Shown in pieces: positions 1-9,617 of a stretch of DNA of 64,000 bases (within the stretch, counting starts at the first letter, position 1; the number at the start of each line of letters is the position of its first letter). A program made the translations under genes and the position numbers. The notes under the pieces were generated by a model. That model had not been told where the DNA came from. It made no database searches and worked only from the letters and a program-made list of their open reading frames with translations. Source of the stretch: Dactylorhiza incarnata (Eukaryota > Streptophyta > Magnoliopsida > Asparagales > Orchidaceae). The stretch spans positions 558,001 through 622,000 of the forward strand of contig JAWHQI010000264.1 in assembly GCA_033032865.1 (NCBI GenBank), given 5' to 3'.

Positions 1-370
1 CCTGGAGTCGGGTGGGTGACGCTAGCGAGGCTGGACGATACAACGAGAAGATGCATTGGGAGTCGGCGGTTGAAGTCGTGCGTGCGTGCTGTTGAGAAGC
101 AGCGACTGGACGCGTAGTAGGGGTTTCACGACGAAGGTGCTTGGCTAGAAGGGGATGCGGTCGAAGGCAGCGGTTGTGGTGTCGTGGGCTGTCGAGGAAG
201 AAAGTGGGAGTTGGCAGCAGCGGATGAAGCATGGGGGTTTGCGGAAATGGCGCGGAGGAAGGAACTTGGGAACCGTGGATGTTGAAGGTGGGTGAAAGGA
301 TCAAAAGCTCTGATACCAAAGTTGTTAAGTGCTTCTTTTCGATGGTTTGTCTGGCAGTGGGGATGGAGAT
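1..370 (-). mobile_element. 5' internal leader, primer site and LTR edge of an outer LTR retrotransposon
   Basis: Read on the minus strand, positions 307-319 match the tRNA-iMet primer-binding consensus TGGTATCAGAGC, a few bases after an LTR edge that ends in ..TTAACA at 323. Bases 323-370 are therefore the last part of a 5' LTR and 1-306 the untranslated leader of an element that continues left of the window. I see no gag domain in 1-306. The LTR is interrupted at 370 by the copia element at 371-4855 and resumes at 4861. The other LTR is outside the window, so completeness is unknown. Confidence 0.6.
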
Positions 371-542
371 TGTAGGAAAAACTGATGCTGGTATATTTGT
401 CTTATTTTTGTATACAAAAGGAGAGTACATATTTATAGGAGAGAGAAGAGAGAGAAATCATATATACAATGTGGGACTAAAGAGATATAGAAGAGAAGTA
501 AATGGGCCACCAAATGGGCCAAACATATGGGCTATTTCAACA
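371..542 (-). repeat. 3' LTR of the copia element
   Basis: This 172 bp LTR matches 4682-4855 with a few differences. On the minus strand it carries CCTATAAATATG, a TATA box for element transcription. The pol reading frame ends just inside this LTR (stop at 532-534), as is usual in copia elements. Confidence 0.93.
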
Positions 543-3500
543 CTCCCCCGCAAGCTGGAGCGTACAAATCGTATGCACCAAGCTTGGATAAGCATTGATA
601 GAAGAGGGTACTGGACAGTGCCTTTGTGAGGTCATCCGCAACTTGTTCAGTACCAGGGACATGTTTTAGCTCGATCATCTTCATTTGAACTTTCTCCCGG
701 ATAAAGTGGCAGTCGACCTCGATATGCTTGGTTCTTTCGTGGAAGACCGGGTTCTTGGCAATATGTATAGCAGCCTGACTGTCGCAGAGTAGAAGAGCAG
801 AAGCAGGAAGTTTTACCCCAAGATCCGTGAGAAGACTTTCAAGCCATGTAAGTTCAGAGACCACAGATGCCATTGCCCTGTATTCTGCTTCTGCTGAGGA
901 GCGCGCAACCGCTGCTTGTTTCTTGCTACGCCAGGTAATCAAATGTCCTCCGAAGTACGTACAGAAGCCACTGGTTGACCGACGATCATCCAGAGAGCCG
1001 GCATAGTCAGCATCAGAGTATGCCACCAGTGTTGGAGTTGAGGATGAGGTCTTGTATACCAAGCCTTGACCAGGAGCAGCTTTTAGATATCGGAGAATCC
1101 GTTCCACAGCATGAAGATGAGAGGAACGAGGGGCGTGCATGTAACGGCTGACAATACCGACAGCGAAGGAGATATCTGGTCTTGTAACAGTCAGATAGAT
1201 CAATTTTCCTACCAGACGGCGATAGTACTCTGGGTTCTGGAGCAAGAGATCAGAGTCAGAGGACTGAGCACAAATCTTGTGATTTGCGTCCATTGGAGTG
1301 TTGATGGGTTTGCAGCCGGAGTAGCCTGCATCATGAAGAAGATCGAGGCAATACTTTCTCTGAGATAGAACAAGGCCATCTGGTCGCCTGACTACCTCCA
1401 GGCCCAGGAAGTAATGAAGATTCCCCAGATCTTTTGTTTGGAACACGGAGCTGAGTTGTTGCTTGATCGCCTGAATTCCTTTTGAGTCGTTGCCTGTGAT
1501 AATGATATCATCTACATAGACTAGAAGGAGAGCAGTGCCTGTTGCCTGGTGGCGAGTAAACAGGGAGAAGTCAGCCGAGCTCCGAGTAAATCCTGCTTCA
1601 CGAAGGACCTTGCTGAGTTTGTCGAACCATGCTCGAGGAGACTGTTTGAGACCATAGAGAGACCGCAAAAGATGACAGACTTTCGGGGTCCGAGACTCCC
1701 CCGTGGTCTCAAACCCGGGCGGCTGCTGCATGTACACCGTTTCAGTGAGATCGCCGTTTAAGAAGGCGTTCTTAATATCCAGTTGATGTAGGGGCCATTG
1801 GCGGTGCACAGCAACGGAGAGAAGAACCCGTACGGTGTTCAGTTTGGCGACGGGAGAGAAGGTTTCGTCGTAGTCCAAACCTTGTTGCTGGGTGTAGCCG
1901 CGAGCCACTAGTCGAGCTTTTAAGCGGTCAATGGTCCCATTCGCAGCATGCTTGATGACGAAGACCCATTTGCAACCAACAGTTTTCTGGCCAGGGGGAA
2001 GATCCACCAGCTGTCAGGTCTGGTTTGCCCACAACGCGGCCATTTCTTCTTCCATGGCGACACGCCAGCCAGGATGTTGAAGAGCCTCCTACACAGAGTT
2101 AGGAACTGCAACCGACGATAAAGAAGTGGCCAGAGTATGAAGGTGGGGTGAAAGGCGATGTAAGGACATATAATTCGCCAAAGGATGGGCAGTCGATTAT
2201 GGTACCTGATCAACAGAACACGGAGCACCTGAGGTCGAGTCGGACTGCGGAGTCGGATCGGAACGAGGATGGTGACGAGTGTAGACACGGATAATCGGTG
2301 GTTTAGAGATAATGGAGGTTGGAGTGGGAGCAATATGAGGGGTTGGAGATGGAGGAACTGAAACTGAAGTGTCGTTGACCGGGATGACAGGTCGCGGAGC
2401 GGGTGGTGGTGCAAGGGTGGATACGGGATCAGAAAAGAACGGCTGCTCCTCCCAGAAGGTAACATCGGCAGAGACCGTTATTTTACGGGTTGTAGGGGAG
2501 TAGCAGACGTAACCTTTTTGAGTTCGAGAGTAGCCGACGAAGATGGACTTGGTGGCACGAGGATCCAGCTTATCCGTGGAGGGTCCCAAGATATGGACGT
2601 AGCAGGTGCACCCAAAGGTGCGGGGTGTGAGAGAGAAGGCGGGAGTAGAAGGGAAAAGAAGGTTGAACGGAGTATTATTATGGAGAACGGATGAAGGGAG
2701 ACGGTTGATAAGGAAGCAGGCAGTGGAGACCGCGAAGTTCCAATATGATTTTGGAACGTTCATGTGAAGCATAAGTGAGCGGGCAACCTCGAGAATGTGA
2801 CGGTTCTTTCGCTCGGCCACGCCATTTTGTTGAGGGGTGTAAGCGCAGGATGTTTGATGGATGATTCCGAAGTCTGAGCATAGAGTGGCGATATCGTGGC
2901 TTGTGTATTTGCGAGCATTGTCGGAGCGGAAGGTTTTGATGGTAGTGGAGAATTGCGTACGGGTCTCGAGGACAAATGCTCTAAAGACACGAGGGAGCTC
3001 AGAGCGATCATGAAGCAGATAAAGCCATGTTAACCGAGAGTAATCATCAACAAACGTGAGAAAATACCGATATCCAGAAATACTAGTAGTTTTATATGGC
3101 CCCCAAATATCGGAGTGTACTAAATCAAAAGGAGTCGGGCTCCGAGTACAATGTGCGGGAAAAGAAGAACGCGGCTGTTTGCCGAAAATACAAGTTTCAC
3201 ATTTAAACGGAGAAAGAGGTACATCGGGGAGAGCCTTCTGGAGGATGGGTAGAGGAGGGTGCCCGAGGCGTCGGTGCCAGTCTATGGATGAGACAGAGGA
3301 GAGGATGGTGGGAGAGTCGTCAAGGAGGTAGAGTCCGTTCCGCAATCGTCCTTTACCAATGGTAGTCCGCGTCCGTCGATCCTGTATCAAAAAAGACGAG
3401 GGGTTAAATGTTACAGAACAATCCAAGTCATTAGTAAGACGACCAATGGAAAGTAAATTGAAGGAGGAGCCCGGAACATGGAGAACCGAGCGAAGAGAAA

Positions 3501-3890
3501 GAGAGGAGGTGAGCGAGATGTCAGCAGAACCGGAAACGGGAACAGTATCCCCATTGGCCACAGTGATGCACTTTGGATGAGGAGTATCCAAATATTGAGT
3601 TGGTTGCCGCGAGGTAATATGATGAGTAGCACCGGAGTCCATAATCCAACCTGGGCTAGTGGAGAGACAAGTCATACCTTCATTGGAGACGGAGGCGACA
3701 GATGCAGAAGTAGGGCTGAGAAGTCCATGAAGTTGCTGAAGTTGGAGGCGGACTGCGTCAAGGTCCACCGGATCGCTTGAGGTTGATGGTCGTTCCGTGG
3801 CAAGGGATGCTGTAGGACGAGGAGGATGTCCGTTTTTACGGAAGCATGTGGCCTCATAATGACCATCACGGCCGCAGAACGAGCATTTAG
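532..3890 (-). pseudogene. Copia pol: zinc knuckle, protease, integrase, RT, RNase H with three in-frame stops
   Basis: One reading frame runs from a CX2CX4HX4C zinc knuckle (3840-3890) through the protease DSGATH (D codon at 3637-3639), GAG-pre-integrase HRRLGH, integrase (catalytic residues in HSD, RSDN and VAER), reverse transcriptase (YVDD, about 1507-1518) and RNase H (DADYAGS, DSQAAIH) to a stop inside the 3' LTR. The frame is interrupted by TAA at 2197-2199, TAG at 2089-2091 and TGA at 2014-2016. All three lie in the 185 bp linker between integrase and RT. There is no frameshift, so this is point-mutational decay. Integrase and RT core motifs look intact. Neither half has a conventional ATG at its apparent start. 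Confidence 0.92.
543..555 (-). other. Copia polypurine tract
   Basis: On the minus strand a GCGGGGGAG run lies immediately before the TGTTGAAATAG start of the 3' LTR, the expected position of the plus-strand DNA primer. Confidence 0.85.
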
Positions 3891-3900
3891 GTCTCCCCCG

Positions 3901-3931
<31 letters not shown>

Positions 3932-4660
3932 ACCTCTTCCCCGAGCGCCAGACCGGCCTCCCCGGGTAGGTGGAGGAGGAAGAGAAGGAGAAGCAGGAGA
4001 AGCGCTGGCGGTCTGCGAGTAGGAGATCGCTGGCGCTGGCGGTCTGTGGCTAGAGCGAGCGCTGGCGCTGGCGGACTGCGAGTAGGAGATCGCTTGAGAT
4101 GAGTTCGACAGATCGCAAAACGGGCAGAGGGCTGCTGCGAGGAAGAGGAGACCGGCAGGGATAATCCTCAGCGAGCAGGAGTGAGAGAGTGACCGCTGCG
4201 GGAAGATCGGCTGCTGATGAGCAGAGGATGCGGCGGTCTGCTGCTGAAGAGGAGACCGCGCGAGCTGCGATCGGCGAGAAGAGAAGAGAGCTCGGCTAGA
4301 TGCGACTAGAGAAGAGATCGGCGGTCTGCGAGGAGAGCTCGGCAGAGGGAGATTGCAGAGGAGAGTGCGGCTAGAGGGAAGCTCGACAGAGGTCGCGGAG
4401 AGGAGTTCGGCAGTCTGCAGGAAAGCTCGGCAGAGGTCGTTGTTGAAGAGATCGGCGGAGGAGCGCGCTGCGGGGAGACCGATCGAAGAGGGCCCACTTG
4501 ACAGGCTTGAGAGCCTATAAAAGCGACGAGGAGGAGACAAAAAATATCGGAAGCGGAAGGCGGGCAGAATGTGGTCTGAACAGGGAGAGATCGCACGGAA
4601 AGCGGGTTGTCGTCGATGCTCTAGCAGCGAGCCGGAAGCGAAAAAATATTTTTGTCTTTT
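3887..4660 (-). pseudogene. Copia gag region without a recognisable capsid
   Basis: A frame of about 217 codons (4540 down to 3887, no ATG) is rich in Ser, Ala, Arg and Pro and ends in an Arg-Gly box (TRGGRSGARGRGR) next to a poly-G run. An RGG-rich stretch before the zinc knuckle is normal for gag, but nothing upstream resembles a copia capsid. The space between primer site and zinc knuckle, about 780 bp, is short for gag. The stretch is made of degenerate repeats around CTGGCGGTCTGC and AGAGCTCGGCAG. The poly-G run lies between the RGG box and the zinc knuckle, and the two are in different frames here. Confidence 0.6.
3895..3930. repeat. Poly-C tract (one interruption)
   Basis: Five C, one G, then thirty C in a row. 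The tract falls within the copia gag coding region (poly-G on the sense strand), so its length sets the reading frame between RGG box and zinc knuckle. Such runs are also prone to sequencing error. Confidence 0.95.
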
Positions 4661-4669
4661 AGATCGCTA

Positions 4670-4681
4670 GCTCTGATACCA
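4670..4681 (-). other. Copia primer-binding site (tRNA-iMet)
   Basis: On the minus strand these 12 bases read TGGTATCAGAGC, an exact match to the initiator-tRNA primer site used by plant copia elements. They abut the 5' LTR with no spacer. Confidence 0.93.
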
Positions 4682-4855
4682 TGTAGGAAAAACTGATGCT
4701 TGTATATTTGTCTTATTTTTGTATACAAAAGGAGAGTACATATTTATAGGAGAGAGAAGAGAGAGAGAAATCCTATACACAATGTGGGACTAAAGAGATA
4801 TAGAAGAGAAGTAAATGGGCCACCAAATGGGCCAAACATATGGGCTATTTCAACA
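4682..4855 (-). repeat. 5' LTR of the copia element
   Basis: This 174 bp LTR is the promoter-bearing copy for minus-strand transcription, with a TATA box at about 4738-4750. It is followed on the minus strand directly by the primer-binding site. Confidence 0.93.
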
Positions 4856-4860
4856 GAGAT

Positions 4861-5228
4861 AAAAGGGCAAGCCCTAGAAATGAGGAGGAGAGAAGACGAA
4901 ATCCTAAAGAGGGTGGAGGAAGGAGAGAAGAGCCTTGAGGGGGAAGAGAAGAAACCCTAACGGGATAGCTTGAGGGGAACTTTAACTTTCTTTCATTGAT
5001 TGATTTCTTACATGACTCTAAGGGTCAATTTATAGGACCCCAATGGCAACATTGTAAATACATAAAAGAAATGCATACAATATTTAAAACACCTAAAACA
5101 CTATGACTGGACTCATACAATATTGAAACAACTAACACACTTGACTCGATACAACATGACTCGATACACTACGACTTCAATATAAAAAGACATAATACTA
5201 AATAACCGACAGCGTAGGATCCGTAACA
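4861..5228 (-). mobile_element. Remainder of the outer element's 5' LTR, split by the copia insertion
   Basis: After the second copy of the GAGAT target duplication (4856-4860), sequence resumes and runs to ..GGATCCGTAACA at 5228. On the minus strand this is a TG(TTACGGATCC) start. Joined with 323-370 it makes an LTR of about 416 bp with TG..CA ends. A TATA-like CCTATAAATTG on the minus strand near 5030-5040 is a plausible promoter. The assignment rests on LTR edges and the primer site, not on a second LTR copy. Confidence 0.55.
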
Positions 5229-5526
5229 GAGACTTCTTACCATTTCTTGCATAAGAAAATAATAAATTATGATCGCAGTGAAGTTAATATCTCCTCTTAT
5301 AATTGCAAGATATAACTTGCATCACTTAGTTGGCTATACAACTTTACAACTAAAGAGGGTAATCGGTCACATTTGATTACTTATTCCCTCAGTTTACAAA
5401 AGAGTCATCATTTTGTAGATTGCACTAATCATAGTGATTTAATAATAAGGTTGCATATGTTCAAGGGAGCATGTCGATTGAGTTTCATATATCAAATATC
5501 ATATATCAGTGGATATATAAAGAATA
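5229..5526. other. AT-rich intergenic DNA
   Basis: I see no coding frame of credible composition, no RNA gene and no transposon edge in this stretch. Confidence 0.5.
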
Positions 5527-5750
5527 CGAGTGACAATGCATGGGGGATTCCCCAGTGAGAACGTGACAGTACCATTGATTGCTCATGCCCCTTGTAGGTT
5601 GTGTGAGACGAAGACAATACTACTACTTCACTCGATATCCTCACTGCATAGTATTTGACCGTAGTAGTATTGTCGCTCACGTTGCCTGCAGGGAATACGA
5701 TCGAACAAGAGTACTATCGTGGCCACGGGGGGTCTGCACACTATCACTCA
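5527..5750. mobile_element. Small foldback element flanked by TA-rich DNA
   Basis: The ends are inverted relative to each other: CGAGTGACAATGCA at 5527-5540 and TGCACACTATCACTCA at 5735-5750. Both are flanked by TATATA-type sequence. Related end motifs (consensus GAGTGACAGTGCAC) occur near 7810, 13180, 34890 and 54630, suggesting a dispersed family. No coding capacity. Confidence 0.45.
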
Positions 5751-5755
5751 TAGAT

Positions 5756-5885
5756 ACATATATAAATTGATTAAATATCTTCTCATAAAAGTTAATTAGC
5801 TATCACGCGTACATATATAAATTGATTAAATATCTTCTCATAAAAGTTAATTAGCTATCACTCGTAGATACATATATAAAGTCGA
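5756..5885. repeat. 55 bp tandem repeat, about 2.3 copies
   Basis: Units start at 5756 and 5811, with a partial third from about 5870. The unit begins ACATATATAAATTGATTAAA. The two full copies are nearly identical. Confidence 0.9.
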
Positions 5886-5950
5886 GCCCTGCCTTTTTTT
5901 AAGAACTTGCCTTTTGCTTGAGTCACAACTAGTAATTAACTTGTTGACAA

Positions 5951-6112
5951 TGATGATTCATGTTGGCTCGCTCTTAGAATGTGTTGGCATTTTCTAGCAT
6001 GATATTTTGAGTAGCAGCTTGACTATTCGATAGAATGATGATTCATGTTGGCTCGCTCTTAGAATGGGTTGGCATTTTCTAGTATGATATTTTGAGTAGC
6101 AGCTTGACTATT
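5951..6112. repeat. 85 bp tandem duplication
   Basis: The 77 bp at 5951-6027 recurs at 6036-6112 with very few substitutions. It is non-coding, and the adjacent 6120-6190 also holds a short repeat of a CATAGATGG phrase. Confidence 0.9.
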
Positions 6113-6189
6113 TAGGTTCAACACAAAGCTTGATTTTCCATCATAGATGGTTTATGCCTTTCAAGCATAGATGGTCTATGCCTTCCAAG

Positions 6190-6770
6190 TCCACTTGCAA
6201 CAATCTAGCACTACTATTCATATGATCTATGACTAAGCTGACAACTAAGCCATACAATTTTCTTCACTCATCTTGCTTTTTTTATTCTTTCAAATCAAAT
6301 TGGGTTCTTAGACACGTGCAAGTGAATTATCTAATAAACAAAACAAATGTGGCTCAATTTGCATGCAAGAGAAGAAAATCAGTGAAATAATTGCGTGACC
6401 AAACTTTGTTTTATTTTCCTCTCCTCCATTATAACTCAAACGAGAAGATAATTAACTTTCATGTTGTAGTGTTTTGTCACTCAGATCTTCATCAGGCTTA
6501 AGTAATCACAAGCAATACATTAGACATCATATTTTTATTATCTTTGAGAAATTAAATTAATACCAGTTAAGTTCCATAAAACCATTGTACCAGTTAAGTT
6601 CCATAAAACCATTGTACAGTCATAAAATGGTTGTTTGGTTCTATCCAAACCAAAATCAAACAAATTTTGGAGCAATCTTTGAGGTAAACATTAAATAACA
6701 TGGTGAATCTATTCATTAGGGGTTTAAAATTTTATTTAGTTTTTCTTTTTAACAATTTATTGCATGGCTA
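6190..6770. other. AT-rich intergenic DNA with a short direct repeat
   Basis: A 27 bp direct repeat beginning TACCAGTTAAGTTCC lies around 6562-6615. Nothing else is recognised. Confidence 0.5.
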
Positions 6771-6771
6771 A

Positions 6772-6963
6772 ATGATAGATTTTGAGCGACAGAGAAGAGA
6801 ACAGTCAACATCAGCTGGAAATTACTGCTTACTTACCGAGAAGCCGAAAGCATCAAAGAAGATAAAGCAAAACAAGTTTAAAGCTTCCTCTCCGGTGAAA
6901 TCCAGATCTTCATCGAGGGCTTCATTCTCCACTGCTTTTGAAGATCCTGATGAACTTCCATGA
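6772..6963 (+). pseudogene. Possible orphan exon or gene fragment, basic/serine-rich
   Basis: A 63-codon frame has protein-like composition (RQRREQSTSAG.., KASKKIKQNKF.., SRSSSRASFSTAFEDPDELP, stop) in an otherwise AT-rich, stop-rich area. It is preceded by a T-rich stretch and an AG at 6769-6770, so it could be a last exon. I do not recognise the family, no matching upstream exon is evident, and the ATG overlaps the candidate splice acceptor. It may be a captured fragment. Confidence 0.25.
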
Positions 6964-8116
6964 TGAACCTGATCAATTGCCAAATCAACTTTAAGCTGAT
7001 ATACAATTAACCCATTTGTGTTTAATACAAATAATTTGTAGAAGATGCAATTGCTAATAGAAAATCAAAGAAAATACAGGTGTAAACTAAAAGATTTAGA
7101 TATTGTTATTTGGATTGAAGAACAATGACTGTAAATTAAAAGATTTAGATATTTAAGATTTAGAACTTTGGTATAAAGTAAAATGCACACTTATGTAGTA
7201 AATATGATACTAAATGAGGAATGTTTCCTTCTCCCTAGAGAAATCTCTGAAGAAAAAGGTCCTCCATCATTTTTACAAAAAGACGCTGCCTAAGTTCAGC
7301 AGAGAAAACAGCAAAATCGGAGATTGTCATCCAGAGAAGCTCTGTATCCATCCAATTTGAGGAAGGACGCCAAAAACATAATACACACATTATTAAAAAG
7401 AAAAACTTATGTGGTCATGATCCTGAAATAGGACCATCAAATGAATTTGTGCCGTTTAGTTTTTAATTCCATGATCTAATGAAATGCATGATTTTTTAAT
7501 ACATAAATCAAACATAAAATTAAATACTCACACACACATTGTTTATAGATACTACCAACTGAGCATTGGAGTCCCACATGCGCGGTGTGCAGCAATAGTA
7601 ATACTTGCTCGTTGCTCGAGCGACGATCGGGTAATGCCACTGTCGCACACTGCGCACGGGGGGACCCCATGCACAGGGGGAGTCTGCCTTTTTTCGAGCG
7701 AGAGGACATCGAGCAAGGCTGGGATCTAATCGTTATCGCACGCTACAGACGGCAGTAGGCGAGGCAAGAGTATTGTCGCAATTGGGTACGGGAAAACCCC
7801 CGTACACTGTCACTTGTGTGTGTGTCTCTATATGTACATGCTTCAAAAGAATACCTCATTGTTTGTATTCCACTTGTCGACCATGAGAGGAAATTTATGT
7901 TCCATGTCATTAAAAGAAATTTAAGGAAATTCAATTCTTTGGATGAAGCTGGCTGATGTATTACGGTTGAGTAAGTACGGTAGTGCCCAAGGATCGGTAT
8001 TGATTAGGAGCACTTGTTCAGATGAGCCTAGAAAAGTTGCCATATTGTGGTTTCAATACCGTCGGGGCTTGAAGACTTACCCACAAACCACCTACCCAAA
8101 CACAAGAACTCTATCG
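6964..8116. other. Intergenic DNA with a segment bounded by CA/TG microsatellites
   Basis: Between a CACACACA run at about 7528 and a GTGTGTGTGTCT run at about 7817 lies a more GC-rich, non-coding segment. It ends with CACTGTCAC, the same end motif seen in the foldback family at 5527-5750. Otherwise nothing is recognised. Confidence 0.35.
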
Positions 8117-9118
8117 ATGCTTCTCCCAATGGACAAATCCTTCTCACTAACTGTTCTGTTCAATTCCTCACTCATCGTTTCAGCTTCCCAGCGCACAATA
8201 ATGGATCAAGCGACTCTGTTTGAAGATTGGCTAGATTGGACGGTGGCTCTTTTGGTTTATTTTTATTGTATTACTTAATTGGGAGGGACCAACTACCACT
8301 TGGACTAATTTTAGTTTGTTTAAAGCTCACCTTAGCAACAAGAAATTCATTGTGGATTTAGCGGAGCGAAGGCCAATGCCACTTTCTCATGCCGAGTTAT
8401 CTCCAAGAAACATTCCTCTTATCGTTCGATCTCTCAGACATCGTGAACACCTCTTATCATTTGAATGTTTAAATGCGCTTGGCAGTTCTTATCCGAAGAA
8501 GTGGAGCGGTAGTGAACTTTTATGTCCTTCATCTAGGTGCATCCTATGTTAGTTTGCGAAGACATGTTTTGACCTAGTTTGTGATTTCTCATTGTGGGGA
8601 GACCATCACTCATCGTTTCAGCGATGCTTCTCCCAATGGACAAAAATCCTTCTCACTAACTGTTCTGTTCAATTCCTCACTCATCGTTTCAGCTTCCCAG
8701 CGCACAATAATGGATCAAGCGACTATGTTTGAAGATTGGCTAGATTGGACGGTGGCTCTTTTGGTTTATTTTTATTGTATTACTTAATTGGGAGGGACCA
8801 ACTACCACTTGGACTAATTTTAGTTTGTTTAAAGCTCACCTTAGCAACAAGAAATTCATTGTGGATTTAGCGGAGCGAAGGCCAATGCCACTTTCTCATG
8901 CCGAGTTATCTCCAAGAAACATTCCTCTTATCGTTCGATCTCTCAGACATCGTGAACACCTCTTATCATTTGAATGTTTAAATGCGCTTGGCAGTTCTTA
9001 TCCGAAGAAGTGGAGCGGTAGTGAACTTTTATGTCCTTCATCTAGGTGCATCCTATGTTAGTTTGCGAAGACATGTTTTGACCTAGTTTGTGATTTCTCA
9101 TTGTGAGGAGACCATCTC
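8117..9118. repeat. 509 bp tandem duplication
   Basis: The block starting GATGCTTCTCCCAATGG at 8117 is repeated from 8624 and is almost identical to about 9110; the offset is 507-509 bp. Each copy holds the same short open frame (8316-8552 and 8825-9061). I recognise no protein in it, and the composition does not argue for coding. The copies diverge after GACCATC. Confidence 0.9.
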
Positions 9119-9617
9119 TGATGCAAATTTTGTTGGATACCATTCCCCGTCTCTTGGAAAGTCATCACCATTCTTTGCCACAGAAAATTAAATTCCCGAG
9201 AAATCAACATAAATTTAAGAGTGCATTTCTAGAAAATTTGATGCGCATAATAGTTTTCTTGTAACAAGTACCATATAACACTCAAAAGTAAGAAAGTAGA
9301 TAACCCTTACCATGAAATATGTATTTTTATAGAAGTTGCTAGCCGTGTGTCGACGGACCAAGCTTTCTCATCAAGAAAACTCTTGGAGAGTTATGAATGC
9401 CACTCCAATCATATATCTTCCTTCCAGGGATCGAGAGCAAATACATTCAAAAGCAAACTCCAGGAGAGTATGATAACCAGAAAAATTGGGAAACAATGCC
9501 ATGGCCAATTTCACATGGAAATGCTATAAACAAGCTTGAACTGTTTCAAATATTTTGGACGTTAGTACTTATATAAACCAAACAAACAGACCAAAATTGT
9601 ATGATCTTGATATTTCA
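9119..9617. other. Downstream flank of the PPR gene
   Basis: This AT-rich region would contain the PPR gene's 3' UTR, since the gene runs on the minus strand. No clear polyadenylation element could be fixed. Confidence 0.4.

Larger units (their letters stand above)
371..4855 (-). mobile_element. Ty1/copia LTR retrotransposon, structurally complete but coding-defective
   Basis: The element is bounded by two near-identical short LTRs (371-542 and 4682-4855) with TGT..ACA ends, and by a perfect 5 bp target duplication GAGAT at 366-370 and 4856-4860. In minus-strand order it has a 5' LTR, an iMet primer site (4670-4681), a degenerate gag region, zinc knuckle, protease, integrase, reverse transcriptase, RNase H, a purine tract (543-555) and a 3' LTR. 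Protease-integrase-RT order defines copia. The coding region carries three nonsense codons and its N-terminal gag is unrecognisable, so it could move only with proteins from another copy. It is inserted inside the LTR of another element. Confidence 0.95.
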
